Source of the DNA: Salinimonas lutimaris
GTDB taxonomy: Bacteria; Pseudomonadota; Gammaproteobacteria; Enterobacterales; Alteromonadaceae
Assembly (NCBI RefSeq): GCF_005222225.1
Contig: NZ_CP036536.1
Coordinates: 3,186,001 to 3,250,000, forward strand
Length of the DNA stretch: 64,000 nucleotides
Direction: 5' to 3'
Part shown: positions 1 through 10,308 of the stretch, piece by piece
Layout: every line of letters starts with the position of its first letter
Position numbering within the stretch: position 1 is the first letter of the stretch
Notes under the pieces: model-generated
Databases searched by the model: none
What the model was told of the DNA's origin: nothing
What the model saw: the letters and a program-made list of their open reading frames with translations, nothing else
Position numbers and translations under genes: made by a program

Positions 1-77
1 TCCGGATGACGTGCGATAACATCAAGGGTGCTGCAACCAATTGAACCGGTGGCCCCCAAAATCGTAATTGTCTGCAT
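1..77 (-). CDS. dxr: 1-deoxy-D-xylulose 5-phosphate reductoisomerase, N-terminal fragment (runs off the window)
   Basis: Only the first 25 or so codons are inside the window. The minus strand reads [20 protein letters not shown], which has the Rossmann NADPH-binding start (GATGSIG) of DXR, the enzyme that reduces and rearranges DXP to MEP in the non-mevalonate isoprenoid pathway. The ATG shares one base with the cdsA stop (TGATG), so the two are translationally coupled. The position after cdsA and uppS is the classic gammaproteobacterial order rpsB-tsf-pyrH-frr-uppS-cdsA-dxr. The rest of the gene lies to the left of base 1. Confidence 0.93.
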   Translation of the reverse strand, partial: MQTITILGATGSIGCSTLDVIARHP

Positions 78-940
78 CAGGCCATCCAGGTTACATAACA
101 AAATGCAAACACCGGAAAGGCTGCAGTAAGGCTGTCGATTCTATCCAGTACACCGCCATGCCCGGGCAGCAGTTTACCGCTGTCTTTAATACCCGCGCAG
201 CGTTTGAGCATACTTTCATTTAAATCGCCCAGCGCCGATACACCAACGGTAATCCCGCCAATCATCAGATGCAGCCAGATCATCGACATCGCCACGTGAT
301 AATGCAGTGCAGCAAACGCAATGATGGCCACAGAGGCGGTCACCCCGCCCAGCAATCCTTCCAGAGTTTTGCCCGGTGATACGTTCGGGCGCAGCTTATG
401 TCGACCAAACTTCACCCCGACAAAAAATGCGCCAATATCCGCCGCCCATACAATACCCAGTACGTAGAAAATCAGTGAAGAACCGTAGAAAGGATCCACA
501 TCGTGCAGGCTGGTGCGCAGGCTCACCACCGCAACCCAGGTTGGAATCAGGGTAAGCGCGCCAAACAGCACACGGATGCTTTTACTGTTACGCCAGAAAG
601 CAGAATAACGAGGATAGGCGATTATCATCGCCAGTGACACCACCCACCACAGTGCAGCGATGCCTAAAATGAAGTGATAAAGGCCGTGCAGCTTGCCCTG
701 ATACCAGATTTGCGATACATCAACAATCGTCGACAAAAGCATACACACCGCAAAGGCTGCGACCATGAGGGCGAATTTTTTAGGACGTTCACATATCCCT
801 GACATATTCGCCCATTCGTAAGCACCCAGACCGATGACACCGGCAATCGCTACTTCAAACCACCAAATGGGCAAAAATAAAATTGCAATCAGCGCCAGCG
901 GCGCCAGGATTAATGCAGTTATTATACGTTGTTTTAGCAT
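77..940 (-). CDS. cdsA: Phosphatidate cytidylyltransferase
   Basis: CdsA makes CDP-diacylglycerol from phosphatidate and CTP, the branch point of phospholipid synthesis, in the inner membrane. The protein is largely hydrophobic with about eight membrane segments, and its C-terminal part carries the CDP-diglyceride synthetase signature ([13 protein letters not shown], then [13 protein letters not shown]). I chose the ATG at 940, giving 287 residues close to the usual 285, because [20 protein letters not shown] is a normal family start and a purine-rich AAAGGAG lies upstream. A longer frame to 1015 would overlap the uppS end and add a hydrophilic tail unlike the family. Its stop overlaps the dxr start. 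Confidence 0.95.
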   Translation of the reverse strand: MLKQRIITALILAPLALIAILFLPIWWFEVAIAGVIGLGAYEWANMSGICERPKKFALMVAAFAVCMLLSTIVDVSQIWYQGKLHGLYHFILGIAALWWVVSLAMIIAYPRYSAFWRNSKSIRVLFGALTLIPTWVAVVSLRTSLHDVDPFYGSSLIFYVLGIVWAADIGAFFVGVKFGRHKLRPNVSPGKTLEGLLGGVTASVAIIAFAALHYHVAMSMIWLHLMIGGITVGVSALGDLNESMLKRCAGIKDSGKLLPGHGGVLDRIDSLTAAFPVFAFCYVTWMA

Positions 941-995
941 AGTGGCTTCCGGCTCCTTTGGGTCAGCCTGGTTACTGGCAAGTTCAGTATTAGCG

Positions 996-1763
996 TCAGA
1001 CGCTAATCTGTTCACCGGTTAAGCCGAACCGGCGCTGGCGAATATTGAAATCGTCGACAGCCTGCTGAAACACTTCTTCAGTAAAGTCAGGCCAAAGTAC
1101 GTCAGTAAAATACAATTCTGCATAAGCACATTGCCATAATAAGAAGTTACTGATTCGACGCTCGCCACCGGTACGAATCATCAGATCCAGTTCGGGTAGG
1201 TTGGCAGTTGAAATATAGCTAGAGAGGCTCTCTTCAGTGATATCACTAACCTGCTGTTTGCCGTCCAGCACGTTTTGAGCAACCTGTTTGGCTGCGTGGG
1301 TTATATCCCAGCGCCCACCATAGTTAGCAGCAATATTAAGGACCAGAGACTGGTTGTCCCGGGTTAATGCTTCTGCTTTTGCAATTTTGGCCTTCAATTT
1401 ATCGTCAAATGCAGACACATCACCGATAACCTGTAAGCGCACATCGTTTTTATGCAACCGCTTTACTTCGCTATTCAACACTAAATTAAACAGCTCCATC
1501 AGTACACTGACTTCTTCTTGCGGGCGCTTCCAGTTTTCACTGCTAAAGGCAAACAGTGTCAAAGACTTGATTCCCGTGGTTCGGGCAAAGCGAACAACAG
1601 CACGAACAGAATCTACACCTGCTTTATGACCAAATGTACGAATTTTGCCTTTCTTTTGAGCCCAGCGACCGTTGCCATCCATGATGATGGCAACATGCTG
1701 CGGCCCAGCCTGTTCTGGCTGGGCCGCTTCGGTCCGGGCGGGTTGTGACCGCTTAGATAACAT
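996..1763 (-). CDS. uppS: Undecaprenyl diphosphate synthase (cis-prenyltransferase)
   Basis: UppS condenses eight isopentenyl units with farnesyl diphosphate to make C55 undecaprenyl diphosphate, the lipid carrier for peptidoglycan and for surface polysaccharides such as the one encoded at 24-38 kb. The diagnostic motif [13 protein letters not shown] is near residue 23, with the catalytic Asp of DGNGRW, followed by [14 protein letters not shown] and the C-terminal [19 protein letters not shown] block. At 255 residues the length is normal. It sits between frr and cdsA with short gaps, as part of the lipid and translation block. Confidence 0.96.
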   Translation of the reverse strand: MLSKRSQPARTEAAQPEQAGPQHVAIIMDGNGRWAQKKGKIRTFGHKAGVDSVRAVVRFARTTGIKSLTLFAFSSENWKRPQEEVSVLMELFNLVLNSEVKRLHKNDVRLQVIGDVSAFDDKLKAKIAKAEALTRDNQSLVLNIAANYGGRWDITHAAKQVAQNVLDGKQQVSDITEESLSSYISTANLPELDLMIRTGGERRISNFLLWQCAYAELYFTDVLWPDFTEEVFQQAVDDFNIRQRRFGLTGEQISV

Positions 1764-1771
1764 GACCGCTT

Positions 1772-2329
1772 TTAGACTTCCATTAGCTCTTTTTCTTTCT
1801 CTGCCAGTTTCACATCAACTTGCTTGATGAAATCGTTGGTCAGAGTCTGAATATTTTCTTCTGCTGCGCGACTTTCGTCTTCGCTGATTTCCTTTTCTTT
1901 AAGTAGGTCCTTCACGTCACCGTTAGCATCACGACGAATGTTACGAATGGCAACTCGCGCTTGCTCAGCTTCGGCTCGAACCACTTTGATCAGGTCTTTA
2001 CGACGCTCTTCAGTCAGTGGCGGCATAGGGATACGGATTGTGGTACCAGCGCTCATTGGGTTTAAGCCCAAATCTGCCTGCATAATCGCTTTTTCAACCG
2101 CTTGCGTGGCACTTTTGTCAAACACTGTCAGCGCTAGTGTGCGGCTGTCTTCTGCTACCACGTTGGCAATCTGACGCAGCGGCGTGTCGGCGCCATAATA
2201 AGACACCTGAATGCCGTCAAGCAGGCTTGGGTGAGCACGGCCGGTACGAATTTTACTTAACTGGCTTTTCAGTGCGCTGATGCTTTTTTCCATACGCTCG
2301 CGCGCATCTAATTCAATTTCATCAATCAC
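1772..2329 (-). CDS. frr: Ribosome recycling factor
   Basis: RRF splits post-termination ribosomes together with EF-G. The 185-residue product has the standard length and the usual start [20 protein letters not shown], the conserved [15 protein letters not shown] segment of the helical domain, and the C-terminal helix ending in EKEKELMEV. It is preceded by pyrH (25 bp gap) and followed by uppS (8 bp gap), so it is probably co-transcribed with both. Nothing looks abnormal. Confidence 0.97.
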   Translation of the reverse strand: MIDEIELDARERMEKSISALKSQLSKIRTGRAHPSLLDGIQVSYYGADTPLRQIANVVAEDSRTLALTVFDKSATQAVEKAIMQADLGLNPMSAGTTIRIPMPPLTEERRKDLIKVVRAEAEQARVAIRNIRRDANGDVKDLLKEKEISEDESRAAEENIQTLTNDFIKQVDVKLAEKEKELMEV

Positions 2330-2354
2330 GATTACTTTCCTATTTTATTGCTTT

Positions 2355-3089
2355 TCAGTCTTGAGCATGGTCGATCAGCGTACCTTCTTGCTCACCCATG
2401 ACCACACGTTTCAGGCAACCCGGTTTATTCATGTTAAACACACGAATTGGCAGGCTGTGATCACGTGCCAGCGTAAAGGCAGACAGATCCATTACTTTTA
2501 ATTCTTTATCCAGCACTTCGTTGTAGGACAAGCGCTGATATAACTGCGCTTCCGGATTTTTCACCGGGTCATCACTATACACACCGTCTACTTTGGTTGC
2601 TTTTAACACAGCATCGGCTTCGATTTCGATACCGCGCAAACAGGCAGCTGAGTCAGTGGTGAAAAACGGGTTACCGGTACCGGCAGAAAAAATCACCACC
2701 CGGCCAGATTTCAGCAGGCTGATAGCTTCTGCCCAGTTGTAGGCATCGCACACGCCATTTAGCGGAATGGCTGACATCAGGCGGGCGTTAACAAATGCAC
2801 GGTGCAGTGCATCACGCATGGCCAGACCGTTCATTACGGTAGCCAACATACCCATATGGTCGCCCACAACCCGGTTCATGCCGGCTTTCGCCAGGCCTTC
2901 ACCACGAAACAGATTACCACCACCGATAACCAGGCCAACCTGGACACCCAGCTCCACCAATTCTTTGATTTCCTGAGCCATCCGGTCCAGAACTTTCGGG
3001 TCAATGCCGAAACCTTCTTCGCCCATCAGGGCCTCACCGCTAAGCTTTAGCAAAATTCGACGATAGGCTGATTTTGGTGTGATACTCAT
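2355..3089 (-). CDS. pyrH: Uridylate kinase (UMP kinase)
   Basis: PyrH phosphorylates UMP to UDP using ATP. It is a hexamer of the amino acid kinase fold, not related to eukaryotic UMP kinases. Visible motifs are [14 protein letters not shown] at the N terminus, [11 protein letters not shown] for nucleotide binding, [13 protein letters not shown], and [14 protein letters not shown] take the start at 3089 ([16 protein letters not shown], 244 residues) rather than the ATG at 3107, because an AGGA lies about 11 bases upstream of the inner ATG and the outer one has no ribosome binding site. A terminator at 3200-3226 separates it from tsf. Confidence 0.95.
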   Translation of the reverse strand: MSITPKSAYRRILLKLSGEALMGEEGFGIDPKVLDRMAQEIKELVELGVQVGLVIGGGNLFRGEGLAKAGMNRVVGDHMGMLATVMNGLAMRDALHRAFVNARLMSAIPLNGVCDAYNWAEAISLLKSGRVVIFSAGTGNPFFTTDSAACLRGIEIEADAVLKATKVDGVYSDDPVKNPEAQLYQRLSYNEVLDKELKVMDLSAFTLARDHSLPIRVFNMNKPGCLKRVVMGEQEGTLIDHAQD

Positions 3090-3199
3090 TGTTTGATTTG
3101 TCCTCATAAACGCGGCTTGTCGTATTTCTCGCTATGCAAGAAATGGGACAAGGCGGCTAAATTATTCTGATAAACGACGTTCGCGCCGACCAATACTTA

Positions 3200-3226
3200 C
3201 AAAAAAGCACCTCCGAAGAGGTGCCC
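3200..3226 (-). terminator. Rho-independent terminator after tsf
   Basis: Reading the minus strand, a 7 bp stem GCACCTC/GAGGTGC closes a TTCG tetraloop and is followed by six T. It lies about 45 bases past the tsf stop and ends the rpsB-tsf transcript before pyrH. Confidence 0.9.
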
Positions 3227-3271
3227 GTAGTGTATCTGACTATTGCGTTATGCAAAAGTGAAAGGCCAGAA

Positions 3272-4144
3272 TTATTTCTTAGCAGCAGCCATTTGAGCAG
3301 CAACTTCTGCAGCGAAATCTTCTTCTTTCTTCTCGATACCTTCACCAACTTCAAAACGGATGAAGTTGTGAACGTCTGCGCTGTTGCTCTTCAGCAGGTC
3401 ACCAACAGAAACAGAAGGATCTTTAACGAAAGGCTGACCAGTCAGGCTGATTTCGCCAGTGAATTTCTTCATACGGCCAGCAACCATTTTCTCAGCGATG
3501 TCAGCTGGCTTACCAGACTGCATAGCGATATCGATTTGGATGGCTTTTTCTTTTTCCACAACTTCAGCCGGAACTTCTTCAGGCTTAACAAACTGTGGGC
3601 TTGCCGCTGCAACGTGCATAGCCACGTCTTTAGCCAGCTCTTCGTCACCGCCAGTCAGGATAGAGATAACTCCGATACGGCCGCCGTGTACGTACGCGCC
3701 CAGGTTGTCACCTTCGATGCTAACAACGCGACGAGGAGAGATGTTTTCGCCGATTTTGGCTACCAGGTTCTCACGAACTGTGCTGATAGTTTCGCCATTC
3801 AGCTCTGCATTGTTCAGCGCTTCGATGTCATTCAGACCCTGAGCGTGAGCAACGTTAAGAATTTCGTTACCGAACTTCAGGAAACCTTCGTCACGAGCAA
3901 CGAAGTCAGTTTCACAGTTCAGTTCAAGCATGGTTGCGCGGCTGCCTTCAACCTTAGTCAGGATCACACCTTCAGCGGCGATACGACCTGCTTTTTTCGC
4001 AGCTTTCGCCTGACCAGACTTACGCATGTTATCAATCGCCAGCTCGATGTCACCATCGGTCTCAACCAGCGCTTTTTTACAATCCATCATGCCTGCGCCT
4101 GTGCGCTCACGTAGTTCTTTAACTAGTGCTGCAGTCACTGCCAT
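3272..4144 (-). CDS. tsf: Elongation factor Ts
   Basis: EF-Ts is the nucleotide exchange factor for EF-Tu. The 290-residue protein begins [20 protein letters not shown] and carries the family blocks [18 protein letters not shown] and, in the core domain, [15 protein letters not shown] with the conserved TDFVAR that contacts EF-Tu. It follows rpsB after a 122 bp gap containing a hairpin that could attenuate transcription, as between rpsB and tsf in E. coli. A strong terminator follows. A long open frame on the opposite strand is a by-product of its biased codon use. Confidence 0.97.
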   Translation of the reverse strand: MAVTAALVKELRERTGAGMMDCKKALVETDGDIELAIDNMRKSGQAKAAKKAGRIAAEGVILTKVEGSRATMLELNCETDFVARDEGFLKFGNEILNVAHAQGLNDIEALNNAELNGETISTVRENLVAKIGENISPRRVVSIEGDNLGAYVHGGRIGVISILTGGDEELAKDVAMHVAAASPQFVKPEEVPAEVVEKEKAIQIDIAMQSGKPADIAEKMVAGRMKKFTGEISLTGQPFVKDPSVSVGDLLKSNSADVHNFIRFEVGEGIEKKEEDFAAEVAAQMAAAKK

Positions 4145-4177
4145 TTTTCAATTCCTCAGCATTAATATTTAATGGTA

Positions 4178-4197
4178 AAAGGGGCATTTGCCCCTTC
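4178..4197 (-). terminator. Hairpin between rpsB and tsf, possible attenuator
   Basis: A perfect 7 bp stem AAGGGGC/GCCCCTT with a 4 nt loop sits in the rpsB-tsf gap on the minus strand, followed by only a short T run. E. coli has a partial terminator at the same place that lowers tsf relative to rpsB transcription. The same role here is an inference. Confidence 0.55.
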
Positions 4198-4266
4198 ATA
4201 GATATTCTTCGGATAATATGACAGCGGCATGTCAAACCATGACGCTGTCATAAGAGCTGGTAGCGA

Positions 4267-4998
4267 TTACTCAGCTGCTTCTACGAAGTCGTCCTGCTCA
4301 GCTTGCGCTTCCAGGTTGCTGTCGCGACCTGAAGCTACAGCGCTTGCAGCGGCTTCAAGGTACAGCTGAATTGCACGAATCGCATCGTCGTTACCAGGGA
4401 TAACGTAGTCTACGCCATCTGGGTTAGAGTTAGTATCTACCACACCAACAACCGGGATACCCAGGTTACGTGCTTCAGTTACTGCGATGTGCTCGTGGTC
4501 AGCATCGATAACAAAGATCGCGTCAGGCAGGCCGCCCATGTCTTTGATACCGCCCAGGCTGTTTTCAAGCTTGTCCATTTCACGCTGAAGCATCAGCGCT
4601 TCTTTTTTAGTCAGCTTTTCGAACGTTCCGTCCTGGCTTTGTTGCTCAAGGTCTTTCAGACGCTTGATTGACTGACGAACTGTTTTCCAGTTAGTCAGCA
4701 TACCGCCCAGCCAACGCTTGTTTACGTAGTACTGGTCGCATTTCAGGGCTGCTTCTTTAACTGCTTCACCAGCTGCACGCTTGGTACCAACGAAAAGGAT
4801 TTTACCTTTTTTCGATGCAACGCCAGAAAGGTAGTTCATCGCTTCGTTGAAAAGCGGAACCGTTTTTTCCAGGTTGATGATATGAACTTTGTTACGCGCA
4901 CCAAAGATGTAAGGCTTCATCTTAGGATTCCAGTAACGAGTTTGGTGACCGAAGTGAACACCTGCTTTCAGCATGTCACGCATTGAAACATTAGCCAT
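4267..4998 (-). CDS. rpsB: 30S ribosomal protein S2
   Basis: S2 binds the 30S head/body junction late in assembly. The 243-residue product starts [20 protein letters not shown] and contains [13 protein letters not shown], the helical insert [19 protein letters not shown], and the C-terminal [14 protein letters not shown] and [13 protein letters not shown] segments. An upstream in-frame ATG at 5163 would add 55 residues translated from the leader RNA and is not used. The ATG at 4998 has a good GAGGA ribosome binding site. Expression is probably autoregulated through the leader (separate entry). Confidence 0.97.
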   Translation of the reverse strand: MANVSMRDMLKAGVHFGHQTRYWNPKMKPYIFGARNKVHIINLEKTVPLFNEAMNYLSGVASKKGKILFVGTKRAAGEAVKEAALKCDQYYVNKRWLGGMLTNWKTVRQSIKRLKDLEQQSQDGTFEKLTKKEALMLQREMDKLENSLGGIKDMGGLPDAIFVIDADHEHIAVTEARNLGIPVVGVVDTNSNPDGVDYVIPGNDDAIRAIQLYLEAAASAVASGRDSNLEAQAEQDDFVEAAE

Positions 4999-5105
4999 GA
5001 TTTTTTCCTCAATATTGGGGTTAGGCCTCCATACACCCCTTGTATCGATCCGGCGAACCGGACACCCCGATAACAAGTGTCGGTGTATGTGTGTTATTAA
5101 GATTA
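4999..5105 (-). promoter_or_regulatory. rpsB leader RNA, candidate S2 autoregulatory element
   Basis: The transcribed leader can fold into several hairpins just upstream of the rpsB ribosome binding site: TCCGG-TTCG-CCGGA (5049-5062), a flanking stem made by ACACCGA and TCGGGGTGT, and GGGG/CCCC enclosing TGTATGGAGGCCTAA next to the start. This resembles the conserved rpsB 5' leader by which S2 represses its own and tsf translation in E. coli and relatives. The hairpins are seen in the sequence; binding by S2 is inferred. Confidence 0.6.
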
Positions 5106-5179
5106 ATCGTACCTGATTTGCGCCACAACCAAGCCAGTCAGAAACCGTCTTTTTTATGGCCAAACAAACAGGCGGGCGC

Positions 5180-5208
5180 TTTATACCATGACGACCGGTC
5201 TAACTCAA
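5180..5208 (-). promoter_or_regulatory. Sigma-70 promoter of rpsB-tsf
   Basis: On the minus strand a -35 TTGAGT (5203-5208) is separated by 17 bases from a -10 TATAAA (5180-5185) that also has an extended -10 TG. A GC-rich discriminator (GCGCCCGCC) follows, as in stringently controlled ribosomal promoters. The predicted transcript starts near 5173, giving a leader of about 175 nt. Confidence 0.7.
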
Positions 5209-5346
5209 GTTAAACGCCCTATTTAACTGCCTTTGCCTATACACAGTGCTGATGAACAGTTACCATAGGTGCATTGTTCTTGATCCGTGCGTATTCAGCC
5301 TTATTAAGAAACCAGTTATTCATTATCACAATGTAAGAGGATTCCG

Positions 5347-6138
5347 GTGGCAGCAATTATAAAAACTGCAGAAGAAATCGAAAAAATGCGCGTGGCAGGC
5401 AAACTGGCCGCGGACGTTTTAACGATGATCACACCTTATGTAAAAAAAGGCGTGACAACAGATGAACTGAACACCATCTGTCATGACTACATCATCGAAC
5501 ACGGTGCAACGCCTGCTCCGCTGAATTATGGTCATCCGCCGTTCCCAAAATCGATTTGTACTTCCGTGAACCACTGTATCTGCCACGGTATCCCGTCAGA
5601 CAAAAAACTGAAAGACGGCGATATTCTGAATATTGACGTGACCGTTATCAAAGATGGCTATCATGGTGATACTTCAAAAATGTTCATCGTGGGCAAACCG
5701 GCGATTCTGGCCGAGCGCCTGACCCGCGTGACCCAAGAATGCCTGTACAATGCGATTAAACAGGTGAAGCCCGGCATGCGCTTAGGTGATATCGGCCATC
5801 TGTGCCAAACGCACGCTGAAGCGCATAACTATTCAATCGTACGCGAGTATTGTGGTCACGGTATCGGTGCCGGTTTCCATGAAGAACCACAGATTGTGCA
5901 TTATGGTCGTCCGGGTACAGGTGAAGAGCTGGTACCAGGTATGTGCTTTACCATTGAACCCATGGTCAATGCTGGCAAGCGCTATTCCAAAATTCTGCCG
6001 GATCAGTGGACCGTTGTCACCAAGGACCGCAGTCTGAGCGCTCAGTGGGAGCACACCCTGCTGGTTACCGAAGATGGTGTTGAAGTATTGACTCTACGCG
6101 ATGAAGAAGATCTGCCAAGGGTTATCAGCCACAGCTAA
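5347..6138 (+). CDS. map: Methionine aminopeptidase, type I
   Basis: MAP removes the initiator methionine from nascent proteins. The 263-residue sequence has the type I metalloprotease layout: HGIPSDKKLKDGDILNIDVT supplies the first metal Asp, GYHGDTSKMF the second, YCGHGIGAGFHEEP the metal His, FTIEPMVN a Glu, and QWEHTLLVTEDG the last Glu. It starts at GTG with a strong AAGAGGA ribosome binding site five bases upstream. It is divergent from rpsB, the same arrangement as in E. coli and many relatives. Confidence 0.96.
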   Translation: MAAIIKTAEEIEKMRVAGKLAADVLTMITPYVKKGVTTDELNTICHDYIIEHGATPAPLNYGHPPFPKSICTSVNHCICHGIPSDKKLKDGDILNIDVTVIKDGYHGDTSKMFIVGKPAILAERLTRVTQECLYNAIKQVKPGMRLGDIGHLCQTHAEAHNYSIVREYCGHGIGAGFHEEPQIVHYGRPGTGEELVPGMCFTIEPMVNAGKRYSKILPDQWTVVTKDRSLSAQWEHTLLVTEDGVEVLTLRDEEDLPRVISHS

Positions 6139-6150
6139 TCCCCGGTTTTT

Positions 6151-6185
6151 ATGCATGATGGCGGCCTTCCGCTGCTGTCATGCAT
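6151..6185. repeat. Inverted repeat in the map-glnD gap
   Basis: ATGCATGA at 6151-6158 is mirrored by TCATGCAT at 6178-6185, with a smaller GCGG/CCGC stem inside. No T run follows, so it is not a classic terminator. It may slow polymerase or protect the map mRNA 3' end; the role is unknown. Confidence 0.45.
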
Positions 6186-6297
6186 AATGAGTATTTATTC
6201 AATTTATCCTCCTCTTTATGCCATATTTATCTGCTGCTAAAGCCTTTCATTCATGCTAAGGTGCGCCTGATATCTCCACACAGATAAGGGACCACCA

Positions 6298-8949
6298 TTG
6301 AGTTTGCAGAAGTTAATCACTCAGGTTGAAAATATTTCGTCTGCTGACGACCTGCCCGGCATCAAACAATGCGTGAAGGACAGTTATCAGTGGCTCACGG
6401 CCTCATTTAATGAAGCGCCGGTCAGTCAGCTGGTCACCGGAAGAGCGCAGTTTGTTGATGCCCTGCTACTGCATATGTGGCATTTACTAAGCCTGGATGA
6501 TGTCAGCGATCTGTCGCTTTGCGCTGTGGGCGGTTATGGCCGTGGTCATCTACAACCTTATTCTGACATTGATTTGCTGATACTAAGCCGCAAACCGCTT
6601 AACACTGATGTGCAGGAGAAAGTCAGTCGCTTTATTACCCTGTTGTGGGATATCCGGCTTGACGTGGGTCAGTCGGTCAGAACTATCAAAGAAACTGTGA
6701 AGCTGGCTAAAGACGATATCTCCATTGCCACAAATCTGGTGGAAAGTCGCTTACTGATCGGCAGTGAAACGGTTTTTGAAAGTCTGCAGGACGAGCTTAA
6801 CGCTCGCAGTTACTGGAGCAGTCAGTCTTTTTTCATCGCAAAATACGATGAACAGCGTGCCCGACATGCAAAATTTAATGGCACGTCATACAACCTTGAA
6901 CCCAACATTAAAGAAAACCCCGGATGCCTGCGGGATATTCAGTCCATTGGCTGGGTGGCCAAAAAACATTTTAAAGAATACGACGGCTGGAATCTGGTCG
7001 GCCATGGGTATTTTACCGAAGATGAACACAGCGAACTGATACGCAGCAGAATGCATTTGTGGCGCATGCGCTTTGCCCTGCATCTGGTGGCCGGCCGTTC
7101 TGAGAACCGTTTACTGTTTGACTACCAACCTGATGTGGCAGAGCGCCTGGGCTATGGCCGGGAAGGAAAATCATCGGTTGAGCAAATGATGCGGGATTTC
7201 TTTCGCACGGTGCGCCAGGTTAGTGAGCTGAATAAAATGCTGTTGCAGCGGTTTAAATATGACATGCTTAATCAGGGTGTGAAAGAGCAGATCATCATCA
7301 ACGATGACTACTGGCTGCTGGATGGCATGATAGCCCCGCGTCATGAGAAGGTGATTACCACCCCTGAAGCCATGCTGGATTTTCTCGCCGTGGTCGCCGA
7401 CACGCCGGCAGTCTGCGGACTGGATACCGCCGCTATTCGGCAGCTGCGTGATACTCGCCGCGACTATGAAAACCACTATTTTGTTGAGCGTGAGAGCTGT
7501 CGCAAAAAATTAATGGCCCTGTTCCGTCATCCGCACTTTTTTGATTATGCCTGGGATATCATGCATGAGTACGGTGTGTTACAGGCTTACCTGCCTGAAT
7601 GGGACAAAATTGTCGGTATGATGCAGTTTGACCTGTTTCATGCCTACACCGTGGATGAACATACGCACCGGCTGGTAAAACACGTCAATCGCTACTTCGA
7701 CCCGACTAACCATGAGTTCCCCCGTTGCAGCCGCATTGTACGTAACCTTGATAAACCTGAGCTACTCTACATTGCTGCCATATTTCATGATATTGCCAAA
7801 GGTCGTAATGGCGATCACTCGGTACTGGGGGCTAAGGATGTGCGCACTTTTTGTGCCCAGCATGGCATTAGTGCTCAGGATGCTGACTTAATCGCCTGGC
7901 TGGTGCACAACCATCTGCTGATGTCTGTGGTTGCTCAGCGCCGGGATATTTACGATCCCGATGTTATCAGTGAATTTGCCACCGCCGTGCGCAGTCACAA
8001 TCATTTGAATCAGTTATATGCACTGACGCTGGCAGATATCCGGGCCACCAACGATAACTTGTGGAATGACTGGAAAGCATCACTGCTGCGCGAGCTGTAC
8101 CTGATGACCCAGAAGGCTCTGGATAATGGACTGCAATGTCAGGCCACACTGGATGAACGGGTCAACACACACAAGCAACTGGCCCGTCAGCTGCTGGCTG
8201 AAACCGGTACTGACCAGATTAAAATTGATGTGTTGTGGACACGGCTTGATGATGATTATTTTGTGCGCTTTAAGCCCGCACAAATCGCCTGGCATACGCA
8301 GGAAATTATCGATGCTGAGCAAACCTTGTTTACCGATGATCCGGATACCCTGCTGATCCGCGCCAACGACAGTAGTGCTAAAGGCGGCACAGAGATTCTT
8401 ATTTACGGCAAGGACAGAAAAGCGCTGTTTGCGCAGGTTGCCTCTGTACTGGACAGTCGGAACTGTTCGATCCATGATGCGCACATTACGGTTACCCGCG
8501 ATGGCTATATTTTTGATAGCCTGCTGGTTCTGGAAAATGATGGCTCCAGACTATCGTCTGAAAGCCGCACCAAAAGTTTGGAAGAAGCCGTGCTTAATCA
8601 GCTGAATAAGCCCGGTTTTTCCCATGATAATAAACGTAAGCTTCCGCGCCAGATGCGCCAGCTTAACGTCCCTACAAAAGTTCGTTTTTTCAATCTGGGG
8701 GATGAAAATACCCTGATTGAACTGGAGGCACTGGACGCCCCGGGAATACTGGCCAAGGTCGGGCATGCATTCGTCGATCGCCACGTCACCCTGAAACTGG
8801 CTAAAATTGCCACAATCGGGGAGCGGGCGGAAGATATATTCATTGTCAGCAACGATGAAGGACGTGCCCTGAGCCAGGAACAACAGGTAGAATTGAAAAA
8901 ACGTATTCTGTTCAAACTCGATCAACTTGAAGATATCAATATACCATGA
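6298..8949 (+). CDS. glnD: Bifunctional PII uridylyltransferase / uridylyl-removing enzyme
   Basis: GlnD senses glutamine and adds or removes UMP on PII proteins, controlling nitrogen assimilation. Of 883 residues, the N-terminal nucleotidyltransferase domain shows [19 protein letters not shown] (about 77-95), the HD domain that removes UMP shows [17 protein letters not shown] (about 495-511), and two ACT domains near the end (from [13 protein letters not shown] and from [14 protein letters not shown]) bind glutamine. The start is TTG at 6298 with an AAGGG upstream; no ATG occurs in frame for nearly 60 codons. Its stop overlaps the dapD start by four bases. The map-glnD-dapD order is conserved in gammaproteobacteria. 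Confidence 0.95.
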   Translation: MSLQKLITQVENISSADDLPGIKQCVKDSYQWLTASFNEAPVSQLVTGRAQFVDALLLHMWHLLSLDDVSDLSLCAVGGYGRGHLQPYSDIDLLILSRKPLNTDVQEKVSRFITLLWDIRLDVGQSVRTIKETVKLAKDDISIATNLVESRLLIGSETVFESLQDELNARSYWSSQSFFIAKYDEQRARHAKFNGTSYNLEPNIKENPGCLRDIQSIGWVAKKHFKEYDGWNLVGHGYFTEDEHSELIRSRMHLWRMRFALHLVAGRSENRLLFDYQPDVAERLGYGREGKSSVEQMMRDFFRTVRQVSELNKMLLQRFKYDMLNQGVKEQIIINDDYWLLDGMIAPRHEKVITTPEAMLDFLAVVADTPAVCGLDTAAIRQLRDTRRDYENHYFVERESCRKKLMALFRHPHFFDYAWDIMHEYGVLQAYLPEWDKIVGMMQFDLFHAYTVDEHTHRLVKHVNRYFDPTNHEFPRCSRIVRNLDKPELLYIAAIFHDIAKGRNGDHSVLGAKDVRTFCAQHGISAQDADLIAWLVHNHLLMSVVAQRRDIYDPDVISEFATAVRSHNHLNQLYALTLADIRATNDNLWNDWKASLLRELYLMTQKALDNGLQCQATLDERVNTHKQLARQLLAETGTDQIKIDVLWTRLDDDYFVRFKPAQIAWHTQEIIDAEQTLFTDDPDTLLIRANDSSAKGGTEILIYGKDRKALFAQVASVLDSRNCSIHDAHITVTRDGYIFDSLLVLENDGSRLSSESRTKSLEEAVLNQLNKPGFSHDNKRKLPRQMRQLNVPTKVRFFNLGDENTLIELEALDAPGILAKVGHAFVDRHVTLKLAKIATIGERAEDIFIVSNDEGRALSQEQQVELKKRILFKLDQLEDINIP

Positions 8950-9770
8950 CTGAACTACAAACTATTATTGAGCAAGCCTTCGACAACCGTGATGAGTTGT
9001 CTGCTGCATCTGCCCCACAGGACATTCGTGATGCAGTCAACAAGGCCATTGATATGCTGAATGACGGCAGCGCCCGCGTCGCAGAAAAAATCGACGGTGA
9101 CTGGGTTGTGCACCAGTGGCTTAAAAAAGCCGTACTGCTGTTTTTCCGCCTGCACAACAACGAAATGATCGAAGGTGCAGAGAGCCGCTTTTTTGACAAG
9201 GTGCCACTGAAGTATCGCAACTACAGCGAGCAGGATTTTGCCGCTGACGGCGTACGTGTTGTGCCACCAGCCGCGGTTCGCACCGGCTCATTCGTCGGTA
9301 AAAACGTGGTAGTAATGCCTTCTTATGTCAACATCGGCGCTTATGTGGGTGAAGGCACGATGGTCGATACCTGGGCTACAGTGGGTAGCTGTGCTCAAAT
9401 TGGTAAAAATGTTCACCTGTCTGGTGGTGTGGGAATTGGTGGTGTGCTTGAGCCACTTCAGGCTAATCCGACAATCATTGAAGATAACTGCTTTATCGGC
9501 GCCCGCTCAGAAATTGTGGAAGGCGTGATTGTAGAAGAAGGCTCGGTTATCTCAATGGGTGTATATATTGGTCAGAGCACCCGTATTTATGATCGCGAAA
9601 CCGGCGAGATCCATTACGGTCGCGTACCGGCAGGTTCGGTCGTTGTGCCAGGTAACCTGCCTGGCAAAGACGGTAACTACAGCCTGTATGCTGCCATTAT
9701 TGTGAAAAAAGTGGATGCCAAAACACGCTCTAAAGTGGGTATTAACGAATTGCTGCGTAGCGCCGAGTAA
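8946..9770 (+). CDS. dapD: 2,3,4,5-tetrahydropyridine-2,6-dicarboxylate N-succinyltransferase
   Basis: DapD succinylates tetrahydrodipicolinate using succinyl-CoA in the lysine and diaminopimelate pathway. The 274-residue protein has the family start [17 protein letters not shown], the middle [18 protein letters not shown], and a left-handed beta helix built of hexapeptide turns ([23 protein letters not shown], then [11 protein letters not shown]). It is coupled to glnD by an ATGA overlap and is followed by a strong two-way terminator. Confidence 0.96.
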   Translation: MTELQTIIEQAFDNRDELSAASAPQDIRDAVNKAIDMLNDGSARVAEKIDGDWVVHQWLKKAVLLFFRLHNNEMIEGAESRFFDKVPLKYRNYSEQDFAADGVRVVPPAAVRTGSFVGKNVVVMPSYVNIGAYVGEGTMVDTWATVGSCAQIGKNVHLSGGVGIGGVLEPLQANPTIIEDNCFIGARSEIVEGVIVEEGSVISMGVYIGQSTRIYDRETGEIHYGRVPAGSVVVPGNLPGKDGNYSLYAAIIVKKVDAKTRSKVGINELLRSAE

Positions 9771-9803
9771 TCATAGGGCTGCACCAGCTGAACGTACACT
9801 GAT

Positions 9804-9832
9804 AAAAAAAGCGGCTAAAGCCGCTTTTTTTG
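9804..9832. terminator. Bidirectional terminator between dapD and yqcA
   Basis: The stem AGCGGC/GCCGCT (9810-9825) is flanked by seven A on the left and seven T on the right, so it can end both the dapD transcript (plus) and the yqcC-truC-yqcA transcript (minus). Confidence 0.92.
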
Positions 9833-9838
9833 TATAAT

Positions 9839-10288
9839 CTAGCTGGCGAACAGCTTATCTTTGATGCCATTAACCCACTCTACCACGTCGTTTTCCGGCT
9901 CCAGCGTTTCAATCGCATCCACTTCCAGCATATCCGCTACAGCGTTACCCTGTAGTTCCAGCAGTAATTCATGCATATGACGACCGCCTCCACAGAAGTT
10001 ATCGTAGCTACTGTCTCCCAGTGCTGCTACCGCAAATGGCTTTTGATTGAGCAGCGGAAACTCATCTTTTAAGTCGCTGTAAACAAACTCCAGATTAGGC
10101 GGCACATCCCCTTGTCCGGTGGTCGAGGTTACCACCAGAATAGCGTCTGATTCGGTAAAGTCTGTCACCGCAGCATCTTCAAATAATTCGCAGTCATAGC
10201 CCTGAGAGGCCAGGTTTTCTTCAACCTGCTCAGCCACGTGTTGCGCATTACCATAGACACTACCAACGAAAATGCCCAGTTTTGCCAT
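9839..10288 (-). CDS. yqcA: Flavodoxin YqcA-like
   Basis: A short-chain flavodoxin of 149 residues. The FMN phosphate loop is FVGSVYGNAQHVAE at the N terminus, with STTGQGDVPPNL and GDSSYDNFCGGGRHM forming the flavin-ring loops. It probably carries electrons to an unidentified partner. The partnership with TruC and YqcC on one transcript matches E. coli yqcA-truC-yqcC, which supports YqcA over the related MioC. I place the start at ATG 10288 because an AGGTG lies six bases upstream; a GTG three codons earlier lacks one. Confidence 0.87.
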   Translation of the reverse strand: MAKLGIFVGSVYGNAQHVAEQVEENLASQGYDCELFEDAAVTDFTESDAILVVTSTTGQGDVPPNLEFVYSDLKDEFPLLNQKPFAVAALGDSSYDNFCGGGRHMHELLLELQGNAVADMLEVDAIETLEPENDVVEWVNGIKDKLFAS

Positions 10289-10308
10289 TTTTATCACCTA
10301 TCTGCTTA

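Noticed and set aside
3221-4114. 297-residue open frame on the plus strand opposite tsf
   Set aside because: It lies entirely antisense to tsf and arises from the strong codon bias of that gene; the product resembles nothing and has no ribosome binding site.
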